From contig JNKJ01000011.1 of the NCBI GenBank assembly GCA_000702025.1, positions 124,001 through 188,000 on the forward strand: DNA of 64,000 bases, written 5' to 3'. Numbering within the stretch: position 1 is the stretch's first letter; the number at the start of each line of letters is the position of its first letter. The notes below the pieces were generated by a model, which saw only the letters and a list, made by a program, of their open reading frames with translations, did no database searches and had not been told where the DNA came from. The translations under genes were made by a program, and so were the position numbers. The stretch is from Blautia schinkii DSM 10518. Its GTDB lineage: Bacteria; Bacillota; Clostridia; Lachnospirales; Lachnospiraceae. Below are positions 38,657 through 46,892 of the stretch, in pieces.

Positions 38657-39400
38657 TTAGGAAACAGCCTCAAGCAGAATTTTTCTTAGCTCATCTCCTT
38701 CCTTTTTAATCTTTGCCTGTTCCAGCTGTTTGTTCATATATTCCTCAAAAGCCCGAGAGTCTGCGAGATTCTTCACAGAATTCTCCACGTTCTCAAATGG
38801 CTCTTGCAAGAAATACGTCTCTTTATCCTGGTAAATTTTCTCAAGTTCATCCTCGCTGTGTTCCCAGGTCCCATCCTTGCTGAGCAGCTCTGTGAGCCTC
38901 AGTTCCAAGTTGGAATTCATATAGTCGTAATATTCTTTTTCATCATATGTAATCATCCCGTAAATCACCTGATTATTTTCTTTTCTCTTCGCCCGTTCCT
39001 CATTTTCTTCCTGGCGTTTTTTGTTAATGCTTGGATAATCTATGCTGTCCAAAAGTCCGTGTTTCCGTGATTCTTCATGCAAAAGCTTGGCATAGGTACA
39101 CTGTTTTAACACTACGTCTGTAAGTTCATCTAAAGGAGTCTGACCGTTTTTATACTCCTTCTCCCAAGAAAATTCGTCACTTTGCAGATTGTTTTCTGTC
39201 ATAATATGGTTTCGTACTGTAAGCCTCTTGTCCTGAACTGCAAAATACAACTCTTGTTTATAAATCGGTATATCATCGACATAAACGGCAGGTTTATCCT
39301 TCTCCGAAGAACATCCCGAACAGGCTGCCGCCAGACACCCTGCCATAAAAACACTTATAAAGCCTAATAAGATGTTTCTGCTTTTTATTATTTTTATCAT
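38657..39400 (-). CDS. PrsA/SurA-N-like lipoprotein
   Basis: 247 residues from ATG 39400 with a lipoprotein signal (FISVFMAGC or the nearby LAAAC). The mature part begins AVYVDDIPIYKQELYFAVQDKRLTV, the usual SurA/PrsA N-terminal chaperone start, followed by long charged helices. There is no parvulin PPIase domain: the protein ends soon after the helical region, so it would be a holdase-like chaperone. It lies 20 nt upstream of the giant surface protein's start in the same direction, suggesting it helps that protein fold outside the membrane (inference). Confidence 0.7.
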   Translation of the reverse strand: MIKIIKSRNILLGFISVFMAGCLAAACSGCSSEKDKPAVYVDDIPIYKQELYFAVQDKRLTVRNHIMTENNLQSDEFSWEKEYKNGQTPLDELTDVVLKQCTYAKLLHEESRKHGLLDSIDYPSINKKRQEENEERAKRKENNQVIYGMITYDEKEYYDYMNSNLELRLTELLSKDGTWEHSEDELEKIYQDKETYFLQEPFENVENSVKNLADSRAFEEYMNKQLEQAKIKKEGDELRKILLEAVS

Positions 39401-39560
39401 AGATTTCTGCTGTCTCCTGATAATCATTGTGAAATTCTTCCAATTTGATTTGGTAAATTATGTATAATCATATCATATATACCCAATATCTTGTTTTCAT
39501 ATTCCCCCACGTTTTATGCATAATCAATCAATTTTTCACTTTGCAGATTTATGCAAATAA

Positions 39561-39590
39561 AAAAGGAGCTCTTTTTACAGATACTCCTCT
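39561..39590 (-). terminator. Probable terminator after tepA
   Basis: AGGAG (564-568) with CTCCT (584-588); followed on the minus strand by CTCCTTTTTTATTT. Short stem, strong U-run. Confidence 0.5.
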
Positions 39591-39614
39591 TCTACCACTA
39601 AAACTCACATCAAT

Positions 39615-40346
39615 TTAATCAGCCTGCATTTCATAACGTGGCTTTCCCTTTATTTTCCTCTCCTCTATCAGCTCATAGAGTTTTCCAAGTGCTTCCTTCA
39701 TGCCGCCGACCTCGTCGATCAGCCCTTCGTCCACAGCTTCGCGCCCTTCCAGCATCGTCCCTACATCCTTTACAAGCTGTGTAGTATCCAGCATGAGTTC
39801 CTCCAGGCGCTCCTGGGAGGTGTGGGAGTGACTGGAAATGAAGGTAGTGATACGGTCCTGGATTTTTTCCATATTGCGGTAGGTCTGAGCCACGCCAATG
39901 AACATGCCGCTGGAACGCACCGGATGGATGACCATGGTGGCGCTGGGCACCACAAAGGAATAGTCGGCGGATACAGCCATAGGCACACCGATGGAATGAC
40001 CGCCGCCCAGAACTAAAGAAACCGTTGGAATGCTTAAGGACGCAATCATTTCTGCGATTGCAAGGCCCGCTTCCACATCACCGCCGACTGTATTGAGAAG
40101 GATGAGAAGTCCGTCCACTGTCTCATCATCCTCCACCAGTGCAAGCTTAGGCAGCACATGCTCATATTTCGTAGTTTTGCTGTGGGAGGGCGCGGACTCA
40201 TGCCCTTCCACTTCTCCGATTATCGTTAACAGCTCAACTCTATATTTTTTCGGATTCCCGTCCAGCATCACCTGCCCCATATCCTTGATCTGCTCATTCT
40301 GGTCGGTTTCCTTTTCCAATTCCTCTTTCTTTGTATTTTCAGCCAT
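39615..40346 (-). CDS. ClpP-family serine protease TepA-like
   Basis: 243 residues from ATG 40346 (GGAGG 8 nt upstream). ClpP/crotonase fold with GLLILLNTVGGDVEAGLAIAEMI, nucleophile serine in GGGHSIGVPMAVSA and histidine in ATMVIHPVRSSG. The closest known relative by pattern is B. subtilis TepA (YmfB), a translocation-enhancing protease near spoIIIE; here it is not next to ftsK. The acidic N-terminal extension (about 30 residues) is normal for TepA rather than ClpP. Confidence 0.85.
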   Translation of the reverse strand: MAENTKKEELEKETDQNEQIKDMGQVMLDGNPKKYRVELLTIIGEVEGHESAPSHSKTTKYEHVLPKLALVEDDETVDGLLILLNTVGGDVEAGLAIAEMIASLSIPTVSLVLGGGHSIGVPMAVSADYSFVVPSATMVIHPVRSSGMFIGVAQTYRNMEKIQDRITTFISSHSHTSQERLEELMLDTTQLVKDVGTMLEGREAVDEGLIDEVGGMKEALGKLYELIEERKIKGKPRYEMQAD

Positions 40347-40419
40347 AAAAAATACCTCCAAGATTTTTCTTCCTTGGAGGTATTATGCGCAGAAATCATA
40401 TTATCATGCATCTAATTCT

Positions 40420-41148
40420 TTATTCATCCCAGTTATGCCAAACATCCGTCACATCGTCATCGTCATCCAGCAAATCCAGAGTTTTCTGCAAATCCTTGAT
40501 TGCCTTCTCATCGGTAAGCTCCACATAAGTCTGAGGAATCATAGCCACCTGCGCTTCTGCCAGCGGCACGCCAGCCTCTTCAAGTGCCTCGCGCACGGCA
40601 CTGAAATCATCCGGGTCAGTGAGCACCTCAAAGCTGTCCTCTTCCTCGCTGAAATCCTCTGCGCCCGCGTCCAGAGCAACCATCATCAGCTCGTCGGCGT
40701 CCATCTCGCACTCTTCCTTGTCAATGATGATCTGTCCCTTTTGGTCAAACATAAAGGACACACATCCGGGAGTTCCGATATTTCCATTGCCCTTGGTAAA
40801 CGCACTGCGCACATTACCGGCAGTACGGTTCTTATTGTCAGTCAGCGTTTCTACGATCACAGCCACACCATTCGGTCCGTATCCCTCGTATACGATTCTC
40901 TCATAAGCGTCCGCGGAATCCGCACCTGCAGCCTTCTTGATACCACGGTCAATGGTATCGTTTGGCATGTTGTTTGCCTTTGCCTTGGCAATCACATCAC
41001 GCAGCTTACTGTTATTGTTAGGGTCCGGGCCGCCTGCTTTGACTGCCATTACGATCTCACGTCCGATGACGGTGAAAATCTTACCCTTTTTTGCATCATT
41101 TTTCTCTTTCTTATGCTTTATGTTTGCGAATTTTGAATGTCCTGACAT
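40420..41148 (-). CDS. YebC/PmpR family protein
   Basis: 242-residue three-domain protein: [32 protein letters not shown] start, [37 protein letters not shown] and [11 protein letters not shown] are the YebC hallmarks. Members act as transcription regulators or, as recently shown for some, in relieving ribosome stalling at proline runs. Only the family can be assigned here. Confidence 0.95.
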   Translation of the reverse strand: MSGHSKFANIKHKKEKNDAKKGKIFTVIGREIVMAVKAGGPDPNNNSKLRDVIAKAKANNMPNDTIDRGIKKAAGADSADAYERIVYEGYGPNGVAVIVETLTDNKNRTAGNVRSAFTKGNGNIGTPGCVSFMFDQKGQIIIDKEECEMDADELMMVALDAGAEDFSEEEDSFEVLTDPDDFSAVREALEEAGVPLAEAQVAMIPQTYVELTDEKAIKDLQKTLDLLDDDDDVTDVWHNWDE

Positions 41149-41213
41149 CTCTTATTTTCTCCTTTTGTTAATTTATGCACAACGGATTGCCTTACATCAT
41201 AAGCGCATACTCC

Positions 41214-42542
41214 TTATGAGTCCGGCTCCCCGTCATCTTTTTCATTTACTTTTTCAGCCCGCACCTTATCAATAGTCTTATTTCCAAGGGAAACAATCTT
41301 AAATTTGTAACCGTTGGCAATAATCTCACTGTCCAAATCCTTCTCCGTGGGAATGTGTCCCAAAAGTGAGGTCAGATACCCATTAAGCGTCTCAAAATCC
41401 AGCTCACCGAAGTCCACTCTCAGCTCCTGCGCCACGTCCTCCAGATAAGCAAGACCATCAATGATCACGCTGTTGTCCACCTGGGTGCGGATGGTAATCT
41501 CATCCTCGTCATATTCATCCAGGATATCTCCCACAATCTCCTCCAGAATATCCTCCATAGAAACAATACCGGCAGTCTGTCCGTACTCATCCACCACAAT
41601 CGCCATATGCAGCTTCTTGGCCTGCATGGTGCGGAACAAGTCCCCGATGCCTCTTGTCTCAGGGATAAAGGCAGCCTGGCGTATCAGACCGGGTAATTCC
41701 TTCAGCGGTTTAAACTTAGCCCAAGGATTCTTAGTCATGAATTTCAGGGCATCCTTATAATGAATGATTCCCAGAATATCATCAAGATCCTCCCCGTAAA
41801 CCGGATAGCGGGAGTTCCCCTCCTCCAGCATCACATCAATCATTTTCTGCAAAAAGATTTCCTGGTCAAAAGCCACCACATTTTTCCTGTGAGTCATGAT
41901 ATCCTTGGCTTCCGTCTCATTAAAGGAGATGATGTTCTGGATCATTTCCGCCTCATTCTCCTCAATCACACCCTGCTCATGAGCCTCATCTACAATCGAG
42001 ATGATTTCCTCCTCTGTGACCGTATCCTCAGTCCTGTCTAATTCCACACCAAAGGGCACCGCAGCCACCTTAGCGATCCAGGTGATAAATACCGTCAGCG
42101 GGTACAGCATCGTGACCACAAAATGCACTGCTTTCAGATAACGGTAAGCATATTTTTCCGGATGATAGGCGCCAATCCTGCGGAAAGTAAGAATCCCAAA
42201 GGATGCAAGCAGGATCACGCACAAAGCCGTCACCAGCACAAGCGCAGGCAGGTGCTTTATGTAGGGACGGAACACATGGACCACCCAGGGCACCAGAAAG
42301 GTACCGAAACAAATCCCTGACGCAGTGACGATCAGCGGAATCGCATTCACGTACTGGGCCGGCCGTTCCATCAATGACTTCAAAAGAATCGATTTCTTAT
42401 CGCCCTCCTGGACCCGTCTTTCAACTTCATTCTGGCTCAGATTCTGGACTGCTGCCGCAAAGCCGTACAAAATGCCGTTCAGCCACAGCAGCAACAACAA
42501 AACAACAACGCCCCACAGGGGCATACTACTGCCATCTTCCAT
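41214..42542 (-). CDS. CNNM/HlyC-CorC family membrane protein
   Basis: 442 residues. N-terminal DUF21 domain with three to four helices (1-150), then two CBS domains (about 215-340; IMTHRKNVVAFDQEIFLQKMIDVMLEEGNSRYPVY and VVDEYGQTAGIVSMEDILEEIVGDILDEYDED) and a CorC/HlyC C-terminal domain (GLAYLEDVAQELRVDFG). Family members are linked to Mg/Co efflux or homeostasis; the older hemolysin label is not supported. No good ribosome site close to the first ATG; GGAGGAG lies 15 nt upstream. Confidence 0.9.
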   Translation of the reverse strand: MEDGSSMPLWGVVVLLLLLWLNGILYGFAAAVQNLSQNEVERRVQEGDKKSILLKSLMERPAQYVNAIPLIVTASGICFGTFLVPWVVHVFRPYIKHLPALVLVTALCVILLASFGILTFRRIGAYHPEKYAYRYLKAVHFVVTMLYPLTVFITWIAKVAAVPFGVELDRTEDTVTEEEIISIVDEAHEQGVIEENEAEMIQNIISFNETEAKDIMTHRKNVVAFDQEIFLQKMIDVMLEEGNSRYPVYGEDLDDILGIIHYKDALKFMTKNPWAKFKPLKELPGLIRQAAFIPETRGIGDLFRTMQAKKLHMAIVVDEYGQTAGIVSMEDILEEIVGDILDEYDEDEITIRTQVDNSVIIDGLAYLEDVAQELRVDFGELDFETLNGYLTSLLGHIPTEKDLDSEIIANGYKFKIVSLGNKTIDKVRAEKVNEKDDGEPDS

Positions 42543-42723
42543 AGCGTTTCAGAATTACTCCTCCGTTGTTTTTGGTGATTCATCTCGCCACCTGCAGAGG
42601 TGGGGGAATTCTCACTTATTTCGCTAAAAACCGCGTAGTTACTGATAAAATATAGCACTTTCTCTCACGTTCGTCAAGAATCCGCTGTAAATTCCATCCA
42701 GTCTGTGCCGTGCGCCTCCAAAA

Positions 42724-43071
42724 TCAGAAGGTAAGCTCAAGACTGATTTCCAAAGCATGATTCACTTTATCCAGCATGACATTATCCAAATGGCACACTT
42801 TATCCTTAAGCCTCCGTTTGTCTATGGTACGAAGCTGTTCCAGCAAAATTACGGAATCCTTCTCGATTCCATATGCAGAGGCGTCTATTTCTATATGTGT
42901 CGGCAGCTTTGCCTTGTTCATTTTTGATGTAATGGCGGCACAGATGACGGTTGGGCTGTGTTTGTTTCCCACGTCATTCTGAATGATGAGTACGGGACGT
43001 ATGCCGCCCTGCTCACTTCCCACCACGGGTCTTAAATCTGCATAAAAGATATCCCCTCTTTTTATAACCAC
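42724..43071 (-). CDS. MazF/NdoA-type endoribonuclease toxin
   Basis: 115 residues from GTG 43071, chosen because GGAG lies 8 nt upstream and the family start [32 protein letters not shown] follows. Other family marks: [39 protein letters not shown]. Cuts mRNA at short single-strand sites. It follows alr as in Bacillus (alr-ndoAI-ndoA), but there is only a 123-nt gap and no MazE-like antitoxin gene between them. Confidence 0.9.
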   Translation of the reverse strand: MVIKRGDIFYADLRPVVGSEQGGIRPVLIIQNDVGNKHSPTVICAAITSKMNKAKLPTHIEIDASAYGIEKDSVILLEQLRTIDKRRLKDKVCHLDNVMLDKVNHALEISLELTF

Positions 43072-43194
43072 ACAATTCACACTCCGATTCTGTCTCCGGC
43101 TGATGCCGTATTCTAGGATTAGTATTTCCACAAATTTCTTGTGTATACATGCGTGGTGTATTTTATAAAGTTCACTTGTTTCTCAGGAAAAGGT

Positions 43195-44367
43195 TCAGTC
43201 CTTATAGAAAAAATTTAATTCTCCGTATTCCTTTCCGTCTTTGATATAAACCCTGGGCACACGTTTGCTAATCTCGCATACGAATTCATAGGAAAAACGG
43301 CCGCATAGATCACCCAGCTCTTCCACACTGATAAACTCCTCCCCGTCTCTGCCGATCAAAGTGACCTCATCGCCGGCCTTTACCTCATCAAGATCGGTCA
43401 CGTCCACCATAAACTGATCCATGCACACGCGGCCAATGATAGGAGCCTTGCGGCCATGGATCAGCACCCAGCCTTTGTTTGAGAGCCTGCGCGGATAACC
43501 GTCTGCATAACCTACAGGTACGGTGGCAATCCTGGTGAATCTATCTGTCACATAAGTCCCGCCATAGCTCACCTCCACACCGCGGCCTACATTTTTCACA
43601 TAAGACACATGGCTTTTCAGCTCCATGGCAGGCTGAAGCTTCACATAATCCCGCTCCACCTCATTGGACGGATAGATGCCGTAAATAGTGATTCCCGCAC
43701 GGACCGCATTAAGGTTTGCCTCCGGCACACGGATAATTCCGGCGCTGTTGGAGCAATGACGCACCGGTATATGGATTCCCGCTTGTTCCAGCATGGACAC
43801 AAAGGTAAGATAACGGTCCAGCTGCCGAAGAGCAGGGCTTCTGTCAATCTCATCCGCCCTTGCAAAATGAGTAAAAATCCCTTCTATCTCAACATTGGGA
43901 AGCTGCGTAATTTTCTTAATCTCTTCCACATTGTCGGGAATATCGGAATAACCGATCCTGGTCATTCCGGTGTCTACCGCAAGATGCATATGTACGGTTT
44001 TTCCCTGGCGCTTTGCTTCCTCCGCCACACCGTAGGCGGTGAACAAATCACATACGCAGGGGCGGATATCATATTTTACCAATTCCGGGTAATACTCTTC
44101 AAAAATCAGCCCCAGAATAAGGATTGGTTTCGTCACACCCTGCCTGCGGAGCTCAATCGCTTCCTCCGCTGTGGCAGTGGCAAAGCCCCAGATATAATCA
44201 TAGTCGTGTATAAGCCGGGCAATGGCTGTGGCACCGTGGCCGTAACCGTCCGCCTTGATCACGGCTATGATCTTCGTATCTTTGTCAATATTCTTTCTCA
44301 TTTCAGTAAAGTTGTGCGCAATGGCATCCAGAGACACCACTGCTTTTACCCTGCTATATTTTTTCAT
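43195..44367 (-). CDS. alr: Alanine racemase
   Basis: PLP enzyme making D-alanine for the cell wall. 390 residues from ATG 44367 (GGAGG 5 nt upstream; an ATG one codon earlier is also possible). PLP lysine in VIKADGYGHGATAIA (about 40), RVCMDQFMVDVTD and the VPVGYADGYPRRLSNKG tyrosine region are visible. Between nnr and mazF. Confidence 0.96.
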   Translation of the reverse strand: MKKYSRVKAVVSLDAIAHNFTEMRKNIDKDTKIIAVIKADGYGHGATAIARLIHDYDYIWGFATATAEEAIELRRQGVTKPILILGLIFEEYYPELVKYDIRPCVCDLFTAYGVAEEAKRQGKTVHMHLAVDTGMTRIGYSDIPDNVEEIKKITQLPNVEIEGIFTHFARADEIDRSPALRQLDRYLTFVSMLEQAGIHIPVRHCSNSAGIIRVPEANLNAVRAGITIYGIYPSNEVERDYVKLQPAMELKSHVSYVKNVGRGVEVSYGGTYVTDRFTRIATVPVGYADGYPRRLSNKGWVLIHGRKAPIIGRVCMDQFMVDVTDLDEVKAGDEVTLIGRDGEEFISVEELGDLCGRFSYEFVCEISKRVPRVYIKDGKEYGELNFFYKD

Positions 44368-44430
44368 CATTTCCTCCCGGCCGCTGACCGCGGCAGTATA
44401 ATTTAAGCAGAGATTCTGCTTTTTGTTTTC

Positions 44431-45930
44431 TCAACTGCGCAAAGCCTCGGGCAGACAGCGGATAATATCTCGTGCTGTCATACCCTGGATTCCAATTTTA
44501 TCTGCGGCCAAATCCCCGCAGATTCCATGGAGAAATACACCGAGTGCCGCTTTTTTGCCCGCGGAGGGGCTCTGCTCCCCCTGCTGCAGATACATGCAGC
44601 ATACAGCGGCAAGGATGCCCGAAAGCACATCGCCGCTTCCGGCTGTAGCCATTCCTGCGTTTCCGGAAATATTCAGGTAAATGTCACCGGCGGCATCTGC
44701 CACGACCGTACATGCATCCTTTAGCACACACACTGCGCGGGTCTCCTCACTGTAAGCGGCAGCCGTCTCCACCATGCTGCCCTGGATTTCCCCTATCTTC
44801 TTTTCGCAGAGGCGGCTCATTTCGCCAATATGAGGCGTCAGAATGACATTTTCATTCAGATACCGTTTCCATGCCTCGTGGAGAGCCAGCAGATTCAGGC
44901 CGTCCGCATCAAGGATCACAGGCTTGCCTGTCTCGCTTGCATGAGTCAGAAACCACTGGGCGCGCTCCCGGCTTTTCCCGGAGACGCCGAGGCCCGGTCC
45001 AATTACCAGCACATCGCACCAATCCAGCATCTTTTCGTTTTCCACTTCCTCGAAACAGCAGGAAACCATAGCCTCAGGAAGCAATGTCTGTAAGGGCACA
45101 CGGTTTTCCTCCACAGTCTGGATCCTAACCATGCCTGCACCGGCCTTAAGCGCCGCGCAGGCACTGAGAAAAGCTGCGCCGCACATTCCCTCAGAGCCCG
45201 CCACCAGCAGCACCTTGCCAAAGGTCCCTTTATTTCCGTAGGGTACTCTCTTTGGCAGCAGTGCCAAGTCCTCTTTTTCGAGATGCCGGGTATGAGCGGT
45301 GAGGTCATGCGGTGCGTAGATGCCAATGTCCGCCACCACGATCCTGCCTCCGTACATCCGGCCCGGGTAAAAACAAAGTCCCCGCTTACGAAAGGCAAAG
45401 GTAACGGTAAGGTCTGCGCGGAAGGCAATCCCAAGCTCCAGACCACTGTCTCCGTCCACCCCGGAAGGGATGTCGACGGCAGCTTTGAACGCTGTCGCGC
45501 CGTTCATCTCACGGATGATCTGCGCATAACGTCCCTCTACCGGTCTTGCCAATCCTACGCCAAAAATGGCATCTACTATAGTAGTATATTCATCCCATCC
45601 CGGGTTATTCACTCTCGGTACCTGATAATTTTCCGCGATTTTCCATTGCCTGGCTGCCTCGGCTGTCATCCGCTCTTCTTTACCCAGAAAATAGATTTCC
45701 GCACGGATTCCCTGCAGATGGAGAAGCCGGGCCACAGCTATGCCGTCGCCGCCGTTATTGCCGCTTCCGCACACAACAAGCACCCGCTCCTCTTCCTTAA
45801 AGCACGGCAGCAGGGCTTCCACCACCTTCAAGGCCGCACGCTCCATGAGCACGCAGGAGGGCACCCCCATCTCTTCGATTGTCCTGGCATCCAGCGCCTT
45901 CATCTGGCTGCAGGTAACGATTTCTTTCAT
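44431..45930 (-). CDS. nnr: Bifunctional NAD(P)H-hydrate epimerase/dehydratase
   Basis: 499 residues. N-terminal epimerase domain (1-215; CGSGNNGGDGIAVARLL, DAIFGVGLARPVEG, DIPSGVDGDSG) and C-terminal ADP/ATP-dependent dehydratase (about 230-499; [67 protein letters not shown]). Repairs hydrated NAD(P)H. Lies between rex and alr in the same direction. Confidence 0.95.
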   Translation of the reverse strand: MKEIVTCSQMKALDARTIEEMGVPSCVLMERAALKVVEALLPCFKEEERVLVVCGSGNNGGDGIAVARLLHLQGIRAEIYFLGKEERMTAEAARQWKIAENYQVPRVNNPGWDEYTTIVDAIFGVGLARPVEGRYAQIIREMNGATAFKAAVDIPSGVDGDSGLELGIAFRADLTVTFAFRKRGLCFYPGRMYGGRIVVADIGIYAPHDLTAHTRHLEKEDLALLPKRVPYGNKGTFGKVLLVAGSEGMCGAAFLSACAALKAGAGMVRIQTVEENRVPLQTLLPEAMVSCCFEEVENEKMLDWCDVLVIGPGLGVSGKSRERAQWFLTHASETGKPVILDADGLNLLALHEAWKRYLNENVILTPHIGEMSRLCEKKIGEIQGSMVETAAAYSEETRAVCVLKDACTVVADAAGDIYLNISGNAGMATAGSGDVLSGILAAVCCMYLQQGEQSPSAGKKAALGVFLHGICGDLAADKIGIQGMTARDIIRCLPEALRS

Positions 45931-45958
45931 ATAATCACCTGATTTCTGGTTTTTTAAG

Positions 45959-45985
45959 ATAGAATCCTGCTTTGCAGGATTCTAT
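45959..45985. promoter_or_regulatory. 12-bp perfect inverted repeat ahead of nnr
   Basis: ATAGAATCCTGC, TTT, GCAGGATTCTAT: twelve perfect pairs over a 3-nt loop, 29 nt upstream of nnr. No U-run on either side, so not a classical terminator; may be an RNA hairpin in the nnr leader. Confidence 0.5.
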
Positions 45986-46000
45986 GCCTGGTATATAAAC

Positions 46001-46056
46001 AAAAAGGCTGCCACGCAGTCTCGCCAAAGTAGTCTCTGGGAGTCAGGTAACAGCCC
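46001..46056 (-). terminator. Terminator after rex
   Basis: Minus strand GGCTGTTAC (46055-46047) pairs with GTGGCAGCC (46014-46006) including two G-U pairs, then TTTTTG. The long loop is itself able to fold. Confidence 0.7.
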
Positions 46057-46062
46057 GTCCTG

Positions 46063-46710
46063 TTATTTCTCAGTATGCTCCTGCCTGTATTGGCTCAAAT
46101 TATAGGACAAGGTCATCAGACTTTCCGAGAGATGGACATTTTCTACAATCACGTCCTCCGGCGCATCCAGATCAATATGGGCAAAATTCCAGATTGCCTT
46201 GATGCCGTTCTCAATCAAAATCTTGGCCATATCCTTCGCCTTATTCTTCGGCAGTGTCAGGATTGCGATCTCCACCTGATTTTCTTTCAGGAAAAACGGA
46301 AGCTCACTTAACATCTGAATCTCAATTCCCCGCACAGCAATCCCCTCCAGTATGGGATTTACATCAAAAATCCCTACCAGCTTAAAGCCGCGCTTTTCAA
46401 AATCCACGTAATTGGCCAGGGCCTGCCCCAGGTTGCCGGCTCCCAGGATGATCATAGGATGCACGGTATCCAGTCCCAATATCTTACCAATTTCTGTATA
46501 CAGGTACCTTACATTGTAGCCATACCCTTGCTGTCCGAAACCGCCGAAATTGTTCAAATCCTGACGAATCTGGGACGCAGTGACATGCATTTTCTTACTC
46601 AGGTCATTGGAAGAAATCCGTTCTACGTTCTCCTCCATCAATTCCCCTAAATAACGATAATAACGAGGCAGCCTCTTAATTACCGCTCTTGAGATTTCTT
46701 TCGCCTCCAC
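46063..46710 (-). CDS. rex: Redox-sensing transcriptional repressor Rex
   Basis: 215-residue repressor that senses NADH/NAD and controls fermentation and redox genes. Winged helix (SNDLSKKMHVTASQIRQDLNNFGGFGQQGYGYNV) then Rossmann domain (IILGAGNLGQALANYVDFEKRGFKLVGIFDVN). GTG start 46710 behind AAGGAGG. Plausible targets in this window include the NuoEFG-like operon, but no clear Rex box was found there. Confidence 0.96.
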   Translation of the reverse strand: MEAKEISRAVIKRLPRYYRYLGELMEENVERISSNDLSKKMHVTASQIRQDLNNFGGFGQQGYGYNVRYLYTEIGKILGLDTVHPMIILGAGNLGQALANYVDFEKRGFKLVGIFDVNPILEGIAVRGIEIQMLSELPFFLKENQVEIAILTLPKNKAKDMAKILIENGIKAIWNFAHIDLDAPEDVIVENVHLSESLMTLSYNLSQYRQEHTEK

Positions 46711-46740
46711 AAACGTTCCCCTCCTTATGATACTATGTCA

Positions 46741-46769
46741 ATTATAACGAAATGATATTTTATTGTCAA
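46741..46769 (-). promoter_or_regulatory. Promoter of rex
   Basis: Minus strand TTGACA (46769-46764), 17-nt spacer, TATAAT (46746-46741): a consensus housekeeping promoter, divergent from the ABC-F promoter. Confidence 0.8.
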
Positions 46770-46829
46770 TTAAAGTTGTGCCCTATAAACAATTTTTTGC
46801 ATATTTTTTCATCTTTTTGGAATTATCCT

Positions 46830-46857
46830 TTGAAAAAATCGCAGTTTCCGTTATAAT
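46830..46857 (+). promoter_or_regulatory. Promoter of the ABC-F gene
   Basis: TTGAAA (46830-46835), 16-nt spacer, TATAAT (46852-46857), 35 nt before the start at 46893. Confidence 0.75.
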
Positions 46858-46892
46858 GAAGCCTAGAACAAATGAAAATCGGAGGAAACGAT

